The notes beneath the pieces were generated by a model. It saw only the letters and a program-made list of their open reading frames with translations. It did no database searches and was not told the DNA's origin. Of a stretch of DNA of 64,000 nt, positions 16,328 through 24,339 are shown piece after piece. The position numbers and the translations under genes were made by a program. Each line of letters begins with the position of its first letter. Within the stretch, counting starts at the first letter, position 1. Where the stretch lies: the NCBI RefSeq assembly GCF_025561425.1, contig NZ_CP094824.1, positions 620,001-684,000 on the forward strand, written 5' to 3'. This DNA comes from Mammaliicoccus sciuri. GTDB lineage: Bacteria; Bacillota; Bacilli; Staphylococcales; Staphylococcaceae.

Positions 16328-17551
16328 TTATCCGATAAAGCTTTGTATAGCATCTATTAAACTGTAAACACCTAAAAATGATACGACGAGTACGACAAAT
16401 AGTCCGATGATGTTAAGGACGATGCCGTTTGGAAATTTACCCATCATATTCTTCTTATTTAATATTACAAAGATTAATATTGCGATGAGTGGTAAAATGA
16501 TGCCATTTAATGCTTGTGCAATGAGTAAGACTTCTAATGGTTCGAATCCGAGTGAAGAGGTGATGATACCTATGAAAATAACGATTGCGAACACGAGTCT
16601 ATATTTTTTACTTTTCACGCCACCTTTCCAACGGAGACAGCTACTGATTGTTGCTGCAGCACCCATTGGAGAGGCAATTGCTGAAGATAAACCAGCTGAG
16701 AATAAGCCAACACTCATGAAAATAGGCGCAAAGTCACCTAAAATTGGCTTAAGTGGTTCAGATAATTCGACTAAACTTGAGACTTCTTTCCCATGGATGA
16801 GTGTGCCTGCAGTAATCAGTATGGCAGCAGAAATCAGTCCACCTAATCCTATCGCAACAATTGTATCGATTCTTACAATTCTTAAATCTTTTATACCATT
16901 AAATCGTTCATGTATAGAACTGGCATGGATAAAGAAATTATAAGGTACTACTGTTGTACCAATTAGTGCGATGATGGTTAATAATGAGCCGTTAGGTATG
17001 CTTGGTATGAAGGCACCTTTTAAGACAGCACCGAAATCTGGTTGAATAACGATTACTGTTGTTATAAAAATGACACCCATAATGAGCACGAGTACGGTCA
17101 TAACTTTTTCTATTAAATCATAACTACAGCTTAACCCGATTAACAAAATAACGATACCAATGACAGGTGCAATATAATTTTCAGGAATGCCTAGTAAATA
17201 GGCAGCACCTAACGATGTCCCTAATAAATCCCCCGATATGTATGCCGCACAACCAACTGCGACAGCAATCATACTGAACCAAACTGTGATGAGTTTAAGT
17301 AATTGGTGATTAAAAATATCCCGTATAGCTTCTCCTAAACCTTCATTTGTAACAAACGCCAATCGAGCAACCATTTCTTGAAGTGCAATCGTTGCGATGA
17401 TTGAGAAGACTACTGCCCAAAGTAAGCTGTATCCAAATCCTGCACCACCTTGAGTCATGGTTGTAACGGTACCAGGCCTAACAAATGATGCAGTAATAAT
17501 CATTCCGGGACCAAAAATACTAAACTTACTTCTTTCTCTCTTTTCAGTCAT
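16328..17551 (-). CDS. Nramp-fold transporter lacking the metal-binding motifs
   Basis: A 407-residue membrane protein with about 11 segments that aligns with MntH/Nramp (GPGMIITASF, LQEMVARLAFVT, LIGTTVVPYNFFIHASS). In true Nramp metal transporters helix 1 has DPGN and helix 6 has MPH. Here these read RPGT and VPY, so the aspartate, asparagine, methionine and histidine ligands are all replaced. Manganese or iron transport by the standard mechanism is therefore unlikely. AAGGGATG precedes the ATG. The gene follows a broken ureohydrolase gene by 28 bp on the same strand, so it may carry a nitrogen compound handled by that enzyme. That is inference. Confidence 0.78.
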   Translation of the reverse strand: MTEKRERSKFSIFGPGMIITASFVRPGTVTTMTQGGAGFGYSLLWAVVFSIIATIALQEMVARLAFVTNEGLGEAIRDIFNHQLLKLITVWFSMIAVAVGCAAYISGDLLGTSLGAAYLLGIPENYIAPVIGIVILLIGLSCSYDLIEKVMTVLVLIMGVIFITTVIVIQPDFGAVLKGAFIPSIPNGSLLTIIALIGTTVVPYNFFIHASSIHERFNGIKDLRIVRIDTIVAIGLGGLISAAILITAGTLIHGKEVSSLVELSEPLKPILGDFAPIFMSVGLFSAGLSSAIASPMGAAATISSCLRWKGGVKSKKYRLVFAIVIFIGIITSSLGFEPLEVLLIAQALNGIILPLIAILIFVILNKKNMMGKFPNGIVLNIIGLFVVLVVSFLGVYSLIDAIQSFIG

Positions 17552-17579
17552 ATCTTGTCATCCCTTCGTTAGTAAGGCA

Positions 17580-18521
17580 TTAAACTTTGTTTAAGTACTT
17601 AATATGGCCAGCTAATACATAAAGTACAGCAGTTGATACAAAGTGAGCAGAGTTCTGATTCGCATCTTGCATTGGATAAACTTCAACAAAGTCCATACCA
17701 ATAAGACCTAACTTTCCAAATTCGTAAATCATTGTTAATAGTTCATAACTTGTTAAACCATTACCATCAACAGGTCCACCTGGATTAAAAGCGAAATCAA
17801 GTACATCACTACAAATCGTTAAGTAAACGACATCAACATCTTTACTTGCTTGTGCATAAATATCACGCGCAAACTAACGTAAATCAGATGTTTCTTTAAT
17901 TTCATTAATTGTGATAGTAACCGCACCATTTTCTTTAGCAAATTGTCCCGTTTCAGGCTGGTTACGAGGTCCATGAATACCAGTATGAATTAAGCTTTCG
18001 TTTCTAATGCCTTCTGTTTCGTACAACCTCATGAAAGGTGTATTACGCGCAAATTGTTCATTTTCATAGTGAGGCATATTATCATAATGCGCATCTAAAT
18101 GAATAATGCCTACTTTTTTCCCGGTGTTCGTTAATCCTTTTAAAATTGGATAGGTGATACCGTGGTCGCCACCTAAGCCAACTAAAAATTTATTAGATTT
18201 CCATAAATCTTCAGCAAATACTTCAATGTTCTGAACCGTTTGATCAACATCATGCGGTACAGTTGAAACATCACCTACATCGCCGATTGATAAATGTTTA
18301 TGTACATCTATGTGATCTAATTCAGGTAAATATCCGCTATATCTAGCAGAAGATAATCTAATTTGTTTCGGCCCTAATTCACACCCTGTATAATCTCCCC
18401 AAGTGCAAGGTCCTTCGAAAGGGACGCCATATACGAGAACGTCTGTGGAATAATCTTTTTCTTTTGTTAAGTTTTTACCACCTAAAAAGCAAGGTGTATT
18501 GCCATAAATTCGTTCTGTCAT
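17580..18521 (-). pseudogene. Arginase/agmatinase-family ureohydrolase interrupted by an amber codon
   Basis: The full reading is 313 residues, the usual ureohydrolase length. The first 215 codons carry metal-site motifs GGDHG and HLDAHYD. A TAG at 17874-17876 then interrupts the frame (SDLR*FARDIYAQ), and the same frame continues with clear family sequence to a TAA at 17580, including DVLDFAFNPGG, GLTSYELL and GMDFVEVYP. The family's SxDxDVLD metal site reads TICSDVLD, so the first aspartate appears to be cysteine. AAGGAGA is 9 bp upstream of the ATG. Either a recent pseudogene, a read-through gene or a sequence error. It forms an operon with the Nramp-fold gene. Formimidoylglutamase is the closest subfamily I can suggest. 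Confidence 0.8.
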
Positions 18522-18672
18522 TGTAAAAGTTCTCCTTTCGATCATTTATTCACATTATATAAAAGTAATCATTCGTTTTCAAACTTTTCTGAATATTATT
18601 TTTGAAAAAGGGAATATTAATTTTAATATATTAATTATATTTTACTTAAAATGATTGGAGGGATTTATAATC

Positions 18673-19004
18673 ATGATATATAAATGTGTATGGATGATTA
18701 CTGCTATATTGCTCTTAACAGGATGTAGTCTCACAATAGGAAATCCTCAAAATCACAATCAAAAAACCTACGAAATCCAATAATAAACAGCAGAAAAGTA
18801 AAAAAGAAATGCCAAAAATTAATGTTTTATCACAGGATTTTTCTGATCGTTATATGGAAGAAAGGTGATGTGTTTGGATTTTCATATTCAAGTAAAGATG
18901 GCAAACTACTAGGATCATACTATGTTAGTGAAGGAGGTTATGTTGAAACATTTAATGAAAATGGCAAAAAAATTAGAGATGGTTATATTAATTTAAATCA
19001 GTAA
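18673..19004 (+). pseudogene. Decayed lipoprotein gene with two frameshifts
   Basis: The beginning is intact: a ribosome binding site TTGGAGGG, an ATG, a signal sequence and the lipobox LLTGC (cysteine about residue 18). The frame ends at 18783. Sequence then continues in a second frame (KSKKEMPKINVLSQDFSDRYMEER) and, after about 18845, in a third (GDVFGFSYSSKDGKLLG to a stop at 19004). Joined, these give a small lipoprotein of roughly 110 residues of unknown function. At least two indels disrupt it. Confidence 0.7.
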
Positions 19005-19020
19005 AATTACATTCGTAGCG

Positions 19021-19048
19021 TTGACAATTTTAATGGAACCGCTTACAA
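19021..19048 (+). promoter_or_regulatory. scrA promoter with overlapping CcpA cre site
   Basis: TTGACA (19021-19026) and TACAAT (19043-19048) are 16 bp apart. TGGAACCGCTTACA at 19034-19047 matches the cre consensus TGWNANCGNTNWCA except at the W of position 3, and it overlaps the -10. Binding by CcpA would block initiation. Confidence 0.75.
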
Positions 19049-19076
19049 TCATATCATGTTAATATATTTTTTGAAT

Positions 19077-19100
19077 CTTTTTGGTACCGGTACCAAAAAG
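19077..19100. promoter_or_regulatory. Perfect 24-bp palindrome, candidate repressor operator
   Basis: A perfect inverted repeat centred on GGTACCGGTACC, with CTTTTT and AAAAAG arms, lies 30 bp after the -10 and 27 bp before the scrA start. A palindrome with a central CG is typical of LacI-family operators. In Staphylococcus xylosus the sucrose genes are controlled by the LacI-type ScrR. No such regulator is encoded in the window, so it would act from elsewhere. Confidence 0.75.
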
Positions 19101-19126
19101 GGCGGTATAAATAAGGAGTGAAATGA

Positions 19127-20560
19127 ATGAATTATAAAAAGGAAGCTCAGAATATTACTGAAGCAATAGGTGGGAAAGATAATATTGAAGCTATTGCGCA
19201 TTGTGCCACACGTTTAAGACTTGTATTAAAAGACGAGTCTCAAGTAAATGAAGATCAATTAAATGATATGGATGTTGTTAAGGGGACTTTTTCAACGGGC
19301 GGTCAATACCAAATTATTATAGGTTCTGGAACGGTAAATAAAGTCTTTGCGGAAATGGAATCTTTAACAGGGTTAGAGGCATCTACGACATCAGAAGTAA
19401 AAGAAAAATCGACTAAGAAATTAAATCCGATTCAGCAATTTGTAAAAATGTTATCAGATATATTTGTTCCTATTATTCCTGCAATTGTAGCAGGTGGTTT
19501 ATTAATGGGGATTAATAATATTTTGACAGCTAAAGATTTATTTTATGATAAAGCGTCATTTATTGATGTACATAGTCAATTTGCAAGTCTAGCTAATATG
19601 ATTAATGTTTTCGCTAATGCACCATTCGTATTTCTACCAGTTCTAATAGGGTTTAGTGCAGCGAAGCGGTTTGGAAGAAATGCATTTCTCGGTGCAGCAC
19701 TTGGTATGATACTTGTACATCCTAGTTTAATGAATGGTTATGATTATCCTAAAGCTTTAGTAAAAGGCGACGAAATCCCAACATGGGAAATATTTGGACT
19801 TTCAATCAAAATGGTTGGTTATCAAGGGCAAGTGTTACCTATATTAGTCGCATCTTACATACTTGCTAAGTTAGAAATTGGATTTAGAAAAGTGATTCCT
19901 TCTACTTTAGATAATTTATTAACACCATTACTGTCATTATTCTTTACAGCATTTGTTACATTTTTAGTCGTTGGACCAGTTACACGAACTGCAGGGACAT
20001 TCTTATCTGACGGTTTAACTTGGTTATATGAAACGGGTGGCGCAATCGGTGGATTATTATTTGGATTATTATATGCACCGATTGTTATTACTGGTATGCA
20101 TCATAGCTTTATCGCTATAGAAACAACATTGATTGCAGATAAAGCAAATACAGGCGGATCATTTATATTCCCAATTGCAGCAATGTCAAACGTAGCACAA
20201 GGGGCAGCAACACTCGCAGCATTCTTTATTGTGAAGAATCATAAAATGAAAGGTACTGCTTCAGCAGCAGGTATTTCTGCATTGTTAGGTATTACAGAGC
20301 CTGCTATGTTTGGTATAAACTTAAAGTTACGTTATCCATTTATCGGTGCGATTATAGGGTCAGGTGTAGGTTCTTGTTATGTAGCTGCAACAAAAGTAAA
20401 AGCTATTGCACTCGGTACAGCCGGATTACCAGGATTTATTTCTATAGCTCCAGGTAGTTGGTTTAACTATATTATCGGTATGGTGATAGCAATTGTTGTC
20501 GCATTCGTTGTTACAATTGTATTATCTAGAAGAAAAGCATATAGAGATGTGCAATCATAA
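19127..20560 (+). CDS. scrA: Sucrose-specific PTS enzyme IIBC
   Basis: A 477-residue phosphotransferase permease. The EIIB domain (1-90) has the phosphorylated cysteine in IEAIAHCATRLRLVLKDES (C27). The EIIC domain (about 105-470) has the glucose-superfamily signature and the GITEPAMFGINLKLRYPF block near residue 390. Similarity to the S. aureus/S. xylosus sucrose permease is strong (VVKGTFSTGGQYQIIIGSGTVNKVF). There is no EIIA domain, so a separate EIIA-Glc must donate phosphate. AAGGAGTG precedes the ATG. A cre site and a palindromic operator lie upstream. Trehalose permease TreP is the alternative but fits less well. No sucrose hydrolase gene is adjacent. Confidence 0.85.
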   Translation: MNYKKEAQNITEAIGGKDNIEAIAHCATRLRLVLKDESQVNEDQLNDMDVVKGTFSTGGQYQIIIGSGTVNKVFAEMESLTGLEASTTSEVKEKSTKKLNPIQQFVKMLSDIFVPIIPAIVAGGLLMGINNILTAKDLFYDKASFIDVHSQFASLANMINVFANAPFVFLPVLIGFSAAKRFGRNAFLGAALGMILVHPSLMNGYDYPKALVKGDEIPTWEIFGLSIKMVGYQGQVLPILVASYILAKLEIGFRKVIPSTLDNLLTPLLSLFFTAFVTFLVVGPVTRTAGTFLSDGLTWLYETGGAIGGLLFGLLYAPIVITGMHHSFIAIETTLIADKANTGGSFIFPIAAMSNVAQGAATLAAFFIVKNHKMKGTASAAGISALLGITEPAMFGINLKLRYPFIGAIIGSGVGSCYVAATKVKAIALGTAGLPGFISIAPGSWFNYIIGMVIAIVVAFVVTIVLSRRKAYRDVQS

Positions 20561-20623
20561 TATTTGTTACGACCTCTCATTATTTCGTACAATAGAAGTA
20601 GTTATTAAATGGAGGTATTGAAC

Positions 20624-20944
20624 ATGAAATTAAATGAAATTGAATTATATCCTACAGAAAAAGTTGGTCCAAGTGTATTAGGAACAATTATTTATAAAGT
20701 AGGCGAACAAAGCCAATTTAAAGGGGCATATATTACAACAAACGAACGTGTTATTATGAGCGTTGATATGAACGGTGAACCTTATAAAAGAGTATTTAGT
20801 TATCAAGATATCAAAGCCGTTACAATAGAAGATAAAGGTGTATTATTTATTGAATTCCCTCAAGGAAAAGTTGCAATGATTGATATTGAAGAAGGCGACA
20901 AAGAAGCATTCAAAGATTACGTTAACAATCTTGTTCAACAATAA
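20624..20944 (+). CDS. Small PH-like domain protein, 106 aa
   Basis: A soluble 106-residue protein of alternating beta strands ending in a helix (GDKEAFKDYVNNLVQQ), which suggests a bacterial PH-like domain. No catalytic residues are evident and the function is unknown. The start at 20624 has TGGAGGT 7 bp upstream; the in-frame ATG at 20609 overlaps that site. It ends at a bidirectional terminator. Confidence 0.7.
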   Translation: MKLNEIELYPTEKVGPSVLGTIIYKVGEQSQFKGAYITTNERVIMSVDMNGEPYKRVFSYQDIKAVTIEDKGVLFIEFPQGKVAMIDIEEGDKEAFKDYVNNLVQQ

Positions 20945-20953
20945 ATAACATCG

Positions 20954-21005
20954 TTAAAAACCTTTCAATGAAGACCATAACTGGTCTAAATTGAAAGGTT
21001 TTTTA
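20954..21005. terminator. Bidirectional terminator
   Basis: AAAAACCTTTCAAT / ATTGAAAGGTTTTT stem with an inner AGACCA/TGGTCT helix, between convergent genes. Confidence 0.87.
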
Positions 21006-21025
21006 TATGCAAATGATGAAATTAA

Positions 21026-21583
21026 TTAACCGTTATTCATGCTAATTATATTGATTTCGTTAAATATTTTATCAAGCTTTTTAAAGTCTATATCACCATC
21101 TGCTAATTCAGACCAATGTATAATTGCCGCTAAATTAGATCCATAAATAAATGGAAGTAAAGATTGTGGTATGTGGGTTGGAGTCGTAACTTTATCAATA
21201 TTATTTTTGAAATCTTTACTAAATACTTCAATGAAGTGTTTAAGAATTTCATCCATAAATGCAGTATCACTATTATCTTTTTGCTTTTCAAATACGTCGC
21301 CTAGCTCACTGATAAATGCCTTTTCCATCGATTGAAACGGATGATGTAGACGGTCGTATAAATCTAATTCAAAGAAATCTTTCGTATATTCGCTTAATGC
21401 ATATTGTAAGAGATCAAACTTATCCATAAAATGCTTGTAAAATGTTGTTCTATGTATAAGAGAAGCATGACAAATTTCATTTACAGTAATTTCTGAGAAA
21501 TTTTTCTCTTTAAGAATCGAGATTAATGTTTCAGTGAGTGCTTTTTTAGTTTTAATCACACGTAAATCCGTTTGTTTAGTCAA
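21026..21583 (-). CDS. TetR-family transcriptional regulator
   Basis: A 185-residue regulator with an N-terminal TetR DNA-binding domain: IKTKKALTETLISILKEKNFSEITVNEICHASLIHRTTFYKHFMDK (about residues 10-55). The ligand-binding part is helical and not assignable. A TTG start at 21583 is chosen because AAAGGAGTGG lies 8 bp upstream; the longer frame to 21757 runs into the hairpin array and is not credible. The palindrome at 21605-21615 in its promoter may be an autoregulatory operator. The ligand and targets are unknown. Confidence 0.82.
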   Translation of the reverse strand: MTKQTDLRVIKTKKALTETLISILKEKNFSEITVNEICHASLIHRTTFYKHFMDKFDLLQYALSEYTKDFFELDLYDRLHHPFQSMEKAFISELGDVFEKQKDNSDTAFMDEILKHFIEVFSKDFKNNIDKVTTPTHIPQSLLPFIYGSNLAAIIHWSELADGDIDFKKLDKIFNEINIISMNNG

Positions 21584-21604
21584 AATAAATTCCACTCCTT
21601 TAAT

Positions 21605-21615
21605 ATACAGTGTAT
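21605..21615. promoter_or_regulatory. Candidate TetR operator
   Basis: ATACAGTGTAT is an 11-bp perfect palindrome centred on one base. It is about 22 bp upstream of the TTG start of the tetR gene, where the -10 region would lie. Confidence 0.45.
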
Positions 21616-21688
21616 GCATAAAACTTATGAAATGCAAATAGGGAGGTTGTGAATTACAGTTGATATGAGTTTTGTATGGGAGCGTGTC

Positions 21689-22168
21689 GTTATTAGCAGT
21701 TTTGGAGAGAAGTGCAAATACTGAGGTCGTTATTAGCAGTTTTGTTGAGAAGTGCAAGTACTGGGGTAGTTATTAGCAGTTTTGATGAGAAGTGCAAATA
21801 TTGAGTGCGTTATTAGCAGTTTTGGAGAGAAGTGCAAATACTGAGGTTGTTATTAGCAGTTTTGATGAGAAGTGCAAATATTGAGTGCGTTATTAGCAGT
21901 TTTGGAGAGAAGTGCAAATACTGAGGTAGTTATTAGCAGATTTGTTGAGAAGTGCAAATACTGGGGTAGTTATTAGCAGTTTTGTTGAGAAGTGCAAATA
22001 CTGAGGTCGTTATTAGCAGTTTTGATGAGAAGTGCAAATACCGAGTGTGTTAGTAACAGTTCAGCGGAGTTTTGTAACTAACAACTCCGTTATGAACAAG
22101 TTTGGTCGAAAGTGTTCACAAGGCCCTCGTTATGAACAAGTTTAGCCAGAAGTGTTCGCAACAGCCCC
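21689..22168. repeat. Tandem 40-bp hairpin-unit array (family B, 12 units)
   Basis: Units start with GTTA at 21689, then every 40 bp without exception to 22129. The first nine have arms TTATTAGCA...TGCAAATA, the tenth TTAGTAACA...TGTAACTAA, and the last two TTATGAACA...TGTTCRCAA. All three arm types can pair within the unit, and the middle keeps the form AGTTTNGNNGAGAAGTG. The array separates the tetR gene from a staphylococcal intergenic repeat. Short open frames crossing it are by-products of the repeat. Confidence 0.88.
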
Positions 22169-22178
22169 ATATATATAC

Positions 22179-22345
22179 AAGAGACTGGGACATAATGTAA
22201 TGTCTCAGTCTCTTGTAGTATCTTGGCAGTAGATGACTGAATTGAAATGCGCTTGTACCAAGCTTTTTCAACTCTAGTCATCCTTGCCGGGGCGGGACTA
22301 CGAAATCTTTTTTATAAATTAGATTTCTGTCCCGCTCCCTGCTTT
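22179..22345. repeat. Structured staphylococcal intergenic repeat with terminators
   Basis: A terminator-like hairpin CAAGAGACTG...CAGTCTCTTG (22179-22214) comes first. A nested long hairpin follows (22224-22288) with GATGACT/AGTCATC, TTGAAA/TTTCAA and GCTTG/CAAGC stacked one inside the other. A closing hairpin GCGGGAC...GTCCCGC (22290-22341) would end the siderophore-binding protein transcript on the minus strand. From memory, very similar sequence recurs between genes in S. aureus, where its minus strand is often miscalled as a short protein beginning MTRVEKAWYKRISIQS. Confidence 0.7.
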
Positions 22346-22346
22346 A

Positions 22347-23246
22347 TTATTTAGTTAACATATCTTTGAAGTATTTAGATTGTTTTTCGATTGAAATTGG
22401 ATCTGAATACATAAATTCATTTCTTGGATAGTAGTACACGTGATTTTCTTTAACTGCTGGTGTGTTTTTCCAAATGCTACCTTTAGTTAATGAAGAATTT
22501 GGTGCTTTTCCATTTTCAGTTGGGATTAATAAATAATCACCAGTGTATTTATTAAAGTTTTCGAATGAAGTTGTTAACCAACCTTCTTTAGGGATGTCTT
22601 TTTGTGCTGCTTCTGGATGTTTGAATCCAAATCCTTGATAAATGACTTCTGAACCTCTACCAAAGTTCTTACCGATTAATGTAAGTTCTTTAGGTCCAAC
22701 TTCCATGATAGAAACTGTGCTGTCTTTGCCAATTTTATCTTGAACTTCTTTCGCGTCTTTAGCCATGATATCTTCTAATTCTTTAACTTGTTCTTTAGCT
22801 TTATCTTCTTTACCTAATAATTTCCCGATTTCAATGTGTACCTCTTTAAAAGTACGTTTACTGTGGTCGAATGGTACAGTAGGTGCTATTTTTTCATATT
22901 TTTTAATTTGTGGGTTAGCATTATAAGTAATGATTAAATCTGGTTTAAGCTTTGTAACAGCTTCAATATCTTCAGAACCAACACGTTTCCCGTCTTTATC
23001 GTCAACATATTTTGATTTAGGGAAATCAGCATCTGTTCCGACTGGATCAACTCCAAGTTTTTGGAAGTTACCTTGGTTAGTTGTTAATACGACTACACGT
23101 TTTGGATTGTTAGGAATCTCAATTGTTTTACCTTCATCTGTTTTATATTTGTGAGTTTTGCTTTTAGATGAGTCATCATCTTTGTTGCCACAAGCTGCTA
23201 ATATAAGTAACAATGTAGCGAGGAATACAAGTAATTTTTTTGTCAT
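22347..23246 (-). CDS. Iron-siderophore ABC transporter substrate-binding lipoprotein (FhuD/FhuD2-like)
   Basis: A 299-residue exported lipoprotein. The signal peptide ends in the lipobox LILAAC (C19), followed by an acidic/serine linker. The mature part is a class III (helical-backbone) binding protein: IPNNPKRVVVL, LKPDLIITYN, YEKIAPTVPFDH, GRGSEVIYQGFGF and GDYLLIPTENG are the family blocks and align with S. aureus FhuD2. A hydroxamate siderophore is the likely ligand. It is encoded alone and would use an FhuCBG-type permease encoded elsewhere. A Fur box precedes it at 23263-23277. Confidence 0.83.
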   Translation of the reverse strand: MTKKLLVFLATLLLILAACGNKDDDSSKSKTHKYKTDEGKTIEIPNNPKRVVVLTTNQGNFQKLGVDPVGTDADFPKSKYVDDKDGKRVGSEDIEAVTKLKPDLIITYNANPQIKKYEKIAPTVPFDHSKRTFKEVHIEIGKLLGKEDKAKEQVKELEDIMAKDAKEVQDKIGKDSTVSIMEVGPKELTLIGKNFGRGSEVIYQGFGFKHPEAAQKDIPKEGWLTTSFENFNKYTGDYLLIPTENGKAPNSSLTKGSIWKNTPAVKENHVYYYPRNEFMYSDPISIEKQSKYFKDMLTK

Positions 23247-23262
23247 TTTTCTCTCTCCTAAT

Positions 23263-23277
23263 TGATAATTACTTTCA
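23263..23277. promoter_or_regulatory. Fur box upstream of the siderophore-binding protein
   Basis: TGATAATTACTTTCA matches the 7-1-7 Fur box at 12 of 14 specified positions. It lies 17 bp before the start codon, next to the ribosome binding site, consistent with repression when iron is plentiful. Confidence 0.7.
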
Positions 23278-23384
23278 ATTATATCATGTTAATTTGTTAA
23301 ATAGTATCCATTTTTTTTAATTTTAAATTTGTGTATTAATTGTAAATAACGGATAATAAACTGTAACGATGGAGGTGATGTCTC

Positions 23385-24284
23385 ATGCATGAAATTAGAA
23401 TAGAATGTCCTAAAATATTCGACTATGAAAAATGCTTAGATTATTTAAAAAGAGATGAGAATGAAGTGTTATTTGAAGTTGAAGATCATAAAATTTATCG
23501 TGCGATTAATTTAGAAGGCGAGCGCCTGTTGATGTGTATTTATTATCATCGTCATTATTTAATTGTTGAGATTTTAAATGATGTTTCTTTAAATCCCGCA
23601 CTTACTGAAAAAATAATTGCATTTATAGAAGAATGGTTCGATTTCTCAGCAGATTTATCATCGTTTTACCAATATGGTAGAAAAAATGAAATACTAAAGC
23701 CGTTAATCCAGGAATTATATGGTTTAAGGTTGATTAGAATTCCAAATTTATTTGAAGCTATTTCCTGGGGCATAATTGGACAGCAAATTAATTTAACATT
23801 TGCATACCAACTTAAAAAGAGACTTGTTCAAACTTATGGGGAGAAAATAACTTACAACCATAAAGCTTATTACATCCATCCTACAACTGAAGTGATTGCG
23901 AATGTTTCAGTTCAAGAGTTAATGGATTTGAAATTCTCAAGAAGAAAAGCAGAATATTTAATAGATATTGCGAAAAGAATGCATTCTCAAATGTTATCTA
24001 AAGACATGTTAATGGATATTGAAGATACAAATGAAATTGAGCGCACACTTATTAAAATTAGAGGGATTGGTCCTTGGACAGCACATTATGTTATGATGCG
24101 TGCGTTAGGTGTTCAGGATGCTTTTCCAATCGGGGATGTTGGTTTACAAAACGCATTGAAAGACATCTTGAATTTAGATAAGAAACCATCTAAAGAACAA
24201 ATGTTAAGTTTGAATGAAGGTTGGCATGAGTGGAGTTCTTATGCAACGTTTTATATATGGCGAGCACCACATATTCAAAATTAA
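23385..24284 (+). CDS. DNA-3-methyladenine glycosylase II (AlkA-like HhH-GPD)
   Basis: A 299-residue base-excision repair glycosylase that removes alkylated bases. The catalytic domain has the helix-hairpin-helix LIKIRGIGPWTAHYVMMRALG near residue 225, with the catalytic aspartate shortly after in FPIGDVGLQ (about D245). The block FEAISWGIIGQQINLTFAYQLKKR near residue 124 is the conserved GQQ region. ATGGAGGTG is 8 bp before the ATG. It is monocistronic, ending at a bidirectional terminator. It complements Tag at 8806. Confidence 0.87.
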   Translation: MHEIRIECPKIFDYEKCLDYLKRDENEVLFEVEDHKIYRAINLEGERLLMCIYYHRHYLIVEILNDVSLNPALTEKIIAFIEEWFDFSADLSSFYQYGRKNEILKPLIQELYGLRLIRIPNLFEAISWGIIGQQINLTFAYQLKKRLVQTYGEKITYNHKAYYIHPTTEVIANVSVQELMDLKFSRRKAEYLIDIAKRMHSQMLSKDMLMDIEDTNEIERTLIKIRGIGPWTAHYVMMRALGVQDAFPIGDVGLQNALKDILNLDKKPSKEQMLSLNEGWHEWSSYATFYIWRAPHIQN

Positions 24285-24336
24285 AGAGTTGGATTGAAAT
24301 CTCTATGATAAATAGGGTATTTCATCCAACTCTTAT
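24284..24336. terminator. Bidirectional terminator
   Basis: AAGAGTTGGAT-GAAAT / ATTTC-ATCCAACTCTT stem between the glycosylase gene and the convergent OsmC gene. Confidence 0.85.
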
Positions 24337-24339
24337 TGT

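Noticed and set aside
16407-16943. 178-residue plus-strand reading frame
   Set aside because: It is antisense to the Nramp-fold gene, whose family similarity is clear.
18822-19004. Independent 60-residue gene
   Set aside because: It has no ribosome binding site and continues the broken lipoprotein gene in another frame.
21689-22168. CRISPR array
   Set aside because: Units follow each other with no unique spacers, and no cas genes are nearby; the repeats are imperfect hairpins in direct tandem.
22090-22281. 63-residue minus-strand protein (MTRVEKAWYKRISIQS...)
   Set aside because: It starts in the structured intergenic repeat and ends in the hairpin array, lacks a ribosome binding site and looks like a common annotation artefact.
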